In this document: positions 8,347 to 10,280 of the stretch, one piece after another
How the letters are laid out: every line of letters starts with the position of its first letter
Numbering within the stretch: the first letter of the stretch is position 1
Assembly: GCA_013368375.1 (NCBI GenBank)
Contig: JAACJP010000048.1
Span: 1-10,280 of the forward strand
DNA from: Tricholomella constricta
Lineage: Eukaryota > Basidiomycota > Agaricomycetes > Agaricales > Lyophyllaceae
Direction of reading: 5' to 3'
Length of the DNA: 10,280 nucleotides
Program-made: the position numbers and the translations under genes
The notes under the pieces: generated by a model
Told to the model about the DNA's origin: nothing
What the model saw: only the letters and a program-made list of their open reading frames with translations
Database searches by the model: none

Positions 8347-8523
8347 GATACGCCGGAGAAGATGTATACTATAGGTATGTTTTGAGTGTCTGTTGCTCTT
8401 TTTTTTTGTGTGGCTTACACAACTTTACAGTTGTAGCTCACGTGAATCATAGAATGTGGACTTTACGATTTTATACTCAATCACAGAGTTTCGACACTCA
8501 TAATACCGTCTTGGCCTCGTTCG
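8347..8523. promoter_or_regulatory. Shared divergent promoter of transposase and companion gene
   Basis: Only 177 bp separate the two start codons, so both genes are probably driven from this interval. It contains a CACGTG box at 8439-8444, a T-rich tract at about 8399-8407, and TGAGTGTC at 8383-8390 repeated in inverted orientation at 8493-8500, roughly 25-40 bp inside each start codon. The inverted pair is symmetric about the CACGTG box to within a few bases, suggesting a shared regulatory site, though 8-bp matches can occur by chance. Confidence 0.55.
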
Positions 8524-10280
8524 ATGAAGCCCCGAGCTCGATATAACACTCCTGTCTACCGGTGTACTTTTCCTGGCTGCGCAAAATTCTGCAAGCTACC
8601 TGGTGGACTCACTCAGCATCAAGATACGTGCAGATTCAACCCGTCTTTCATTTATGCTCCACCTCCATCCCTCATGCACAGCACCCTTCACCACCACGAA
8701 CACCTTCTGCTTCGCCTCCCCAGAATTCCTTGGTGGATATTCACCTCCACAAACACCAGATAACCGAGATCATGTCCTACCAAACAAATTGCCACGCCGT
8801 CAGCAATGGAGTATAAACACACGGGGAATGAAAACCCACTTACATTCCTATCTTGACGGTGAGTTGAACTGCCATTTTTTTTTTTGGACAAGGATTATAT
8901 TAATGTTGAATCAGGAGTTCCGTGCGATAAGGATGGCTACGACCTACCTCATGATGCATCACCACCGACCATCAACCCCGACCATGCAAGCAATCATTTC
9001 AAGCCGTTCAATTCGCGTGCCGAGTTTTGAGTTAGCTGATTTTTTGTATCGCCGTGAACAGATGTCAGGCAAGAAGATAGACAAACTCATGGATATATGG
9101 GCCGCTTTTCAGCACAGCGACGAGTTCGATGACTCCGGGCCTCCTTTTGCTAACTCAAAGGATCTTTACGACACCATTGATGCGATTGAAACAGGTGACG
9201 TCACATGGCAATCATTTTCCGTCCAGTACGATGGAGAACTCCCTGAGGGCTCGACACCGCCAACATGGAAGACCTCAAAGTTCGAAGTCTGGTTCCGTGA
9301 TCCCCTTGCAGTGTTGGAGGGCCAATTGGGCAATAGGGACTTCAACTCAGAGCTCGACTATTCACCCAAACGAATTTTCGGAAAGAATGGAAAGCGGCAA
9401 TATTCAGATTTCATGTCGGGCAACTGGGCATGGGATCAAGCGGTTCGTCTTTTTGTTTACAAACAGAATTGGCTCATTTCTATGGCAGGATATTATTGCG
9501 GAAGATCCTGAGACCCATGGATCGATGTTCGTTCCCGTCATCCTCGGAAGTGACAAAAACGACGGTTTCTGTAGCAACTGGGCAAAACGAGTATTACCCA
9601 CTCTACGCCTCCATTGGAAATGCCCAGAATCAAGTTCGACGAGCACATCGAAATGCACTGTCCCTCATCGGTTTCCTTGCTATTCCAAAAAGTAGGTCAT
9701 TTCATATTGTTCGGTAGGCTATTGTTCACGTTCGTGTCATTTACATAGCCGACAAGCAATTTCACGATGATGTCGAGTTTCGAAAGTTTCGACGGCAACT
9801 TTTTCACGCATCATTGGCCCGAATTCTGTCATCCCTCAAACCTTGGATGACCAAGCCACGGATTACGCTTTGTGCTGATGGTCAATTTCGACGCGCCATT
9901 TATGGGATAGGGCCGTATATTGCGGACTATCCTGAGCAGGTATTGTTGCGTGTATTGTCTCTGGTTGGTGTGCCAAGTGAGTCGACAATCCTACAGTGTT
10001 GGGAATGTGATAATTCAAATCATAAATTAGATGCACGGCTTTGCCCCCGACCTCGATGATGACCCAGTTGCGGTTCCACGTTCGCACGAACATACTCGAC
10101 TACTCTGCGAAGCCTATGCAGACCGTTTAAAAACACTCTGGGAGGGGTATGGAATTGTCAGAGACCTGATCGTGCGTGTGGAGCTGACTGTTTCACATTG
10201 TTGACTAACAAGTACTTACTAAATTAGCTGTTTACATCCCAGTTTTCCTCGTGCCGACATCCACGAGCTCCTGGCCCCGG
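8524..10280 (+). pseudogene. Plavaka transposase, 3'-partial, frame-broken
   Basis: The gene starts at the ATG 8524 with a C2HC-type zinc finger (CTFPGC, then LTQHQDTC), as in many Plavaka proteins. Conserved blocks follow in order: ELADFLYRREQMSG, the WFRDP block, DFMSGNWAWDQA, DPETHGSMFVPVILGSDK, SVATGQNEYYPLY, VRRAHRNALSLIGFLAIPK, FRRAIYGIGPYIADYPEQV, LKTLWEGYGIV and finally DIHELLAP at the edge. Five introns fit: 8859-8914, 9443-9488, 9692-9748, 9977-10030 and 10172-10227. Frame changes are at 8650-8800 (not placed), 9025-9028 (extra T), 9555-9559 (extra A), 9948-9950 (lost base), 10044-10048 (lost C) and 10243-10246 (extra T). The Asp in GSDK is a likely first acidic residue of the RNase H-like core (inference). 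The rest of the core lies past the window end. Confidence 0.88.

Larger units (their letters stand above)
5996..10280 (+). mobile_element. Plavaka-family DNA transposon, partial
   Basis: Two divergent multi-exon genes form this element: the Plavaka transposase on the + strand from 8524 and a companion protein on the - strand from 8346 to 5996. Plavaka transposases are related to the Kyakuja-Dileera-Zisupton class and are strongly expanded in agaricomycete genomes. The left terminus lies somewhere below 5996; the right terminus is beyond the window, so terminal inverted repeats and target duplication cannot be tested. Both genes carry frame changes, so this copy as sequenced could not make full-length proteins. 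Confidence 0.82.

Noticed and set aside
8603..9511. 302-codon ORF taken as an intact unspliced transposase
   Set aside because: Its first half is in the wrong frame for the zinc finger and it reads through the intron 8859-8914. Only its part after 9029 matches the transposase.
1..10280. Repeat-induced point mutation as the cause of the broken frames
   Set aside because: The breaks are indels, not C-to-T stops, and the coding regions remain GC-rich. Only one G-to-A type stop (6281-6283) was seen.
1..10280. tRNA or rRNA genes
   Set aside because: I saw no cloverleaf-type or ribosomal sequence on either strand by eye.

Overview
The window looks like repeat-rich genomic DNA of a mushroom-forming basidiomycete (Agaricomycetes). 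The grounds are GT-AG introns of about 46-67 bases, a chromodomain Ty3/gypsy retrotransposon, and a Plavaka-family (KDZ-related) DNA transposon, a combination typical of that group. I see no ordinary host housekeeping gene. Essentially everything recognisable belongs to two mobile elements lying side by side.

Region 1 (1 to about 5249) is the 3' part of a Ty3/gypsy chromovirus read on the + strand. It holds pol from mid reverse transcriptase through RNase H, integrase and a C-terminal chromodomain (ending 2470), a short spacer with an A17 run, a 2-kb gene on the opposite strand (4673 to 2681), a purine tract (4880-4889) and the 3' LTR starting TGTCACG at 4893. The opposite-strand gene has two introns that splice correctly only in the minus orientation. 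It carries a Zn2Cys6-type cysteine cluster, proline/serine-rich segments and a long coiled coil, and two CACGTG boxes lie upstream of it. The gag region, primer-binding site and 5' LTR are outside the window.

Region 2 (about 5250-5995) holds nothing I recognise apart from a short 8-bp tandem repeat.

Region 3 (5996-10280) is most of a Plavaka DNA transposon. A multi-intron transposase gene starts at 8524 on the + strand and runs off the right edge. A multi-exon companion gene of unknown function runs the other way (8346 to 5996). The two share a 177-bp divergent promoter containing another CACGTG box.

Every gene is cut by apparent single-base indels, mostly in short homopolymers, with almost no in-frame stop substitutions (one clear case, TGA at 6281-6283). 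This may be element decay, but the pattern also fits residual long-read consensus errors, so reading frames should not be called dead or intact from this sequence alone.
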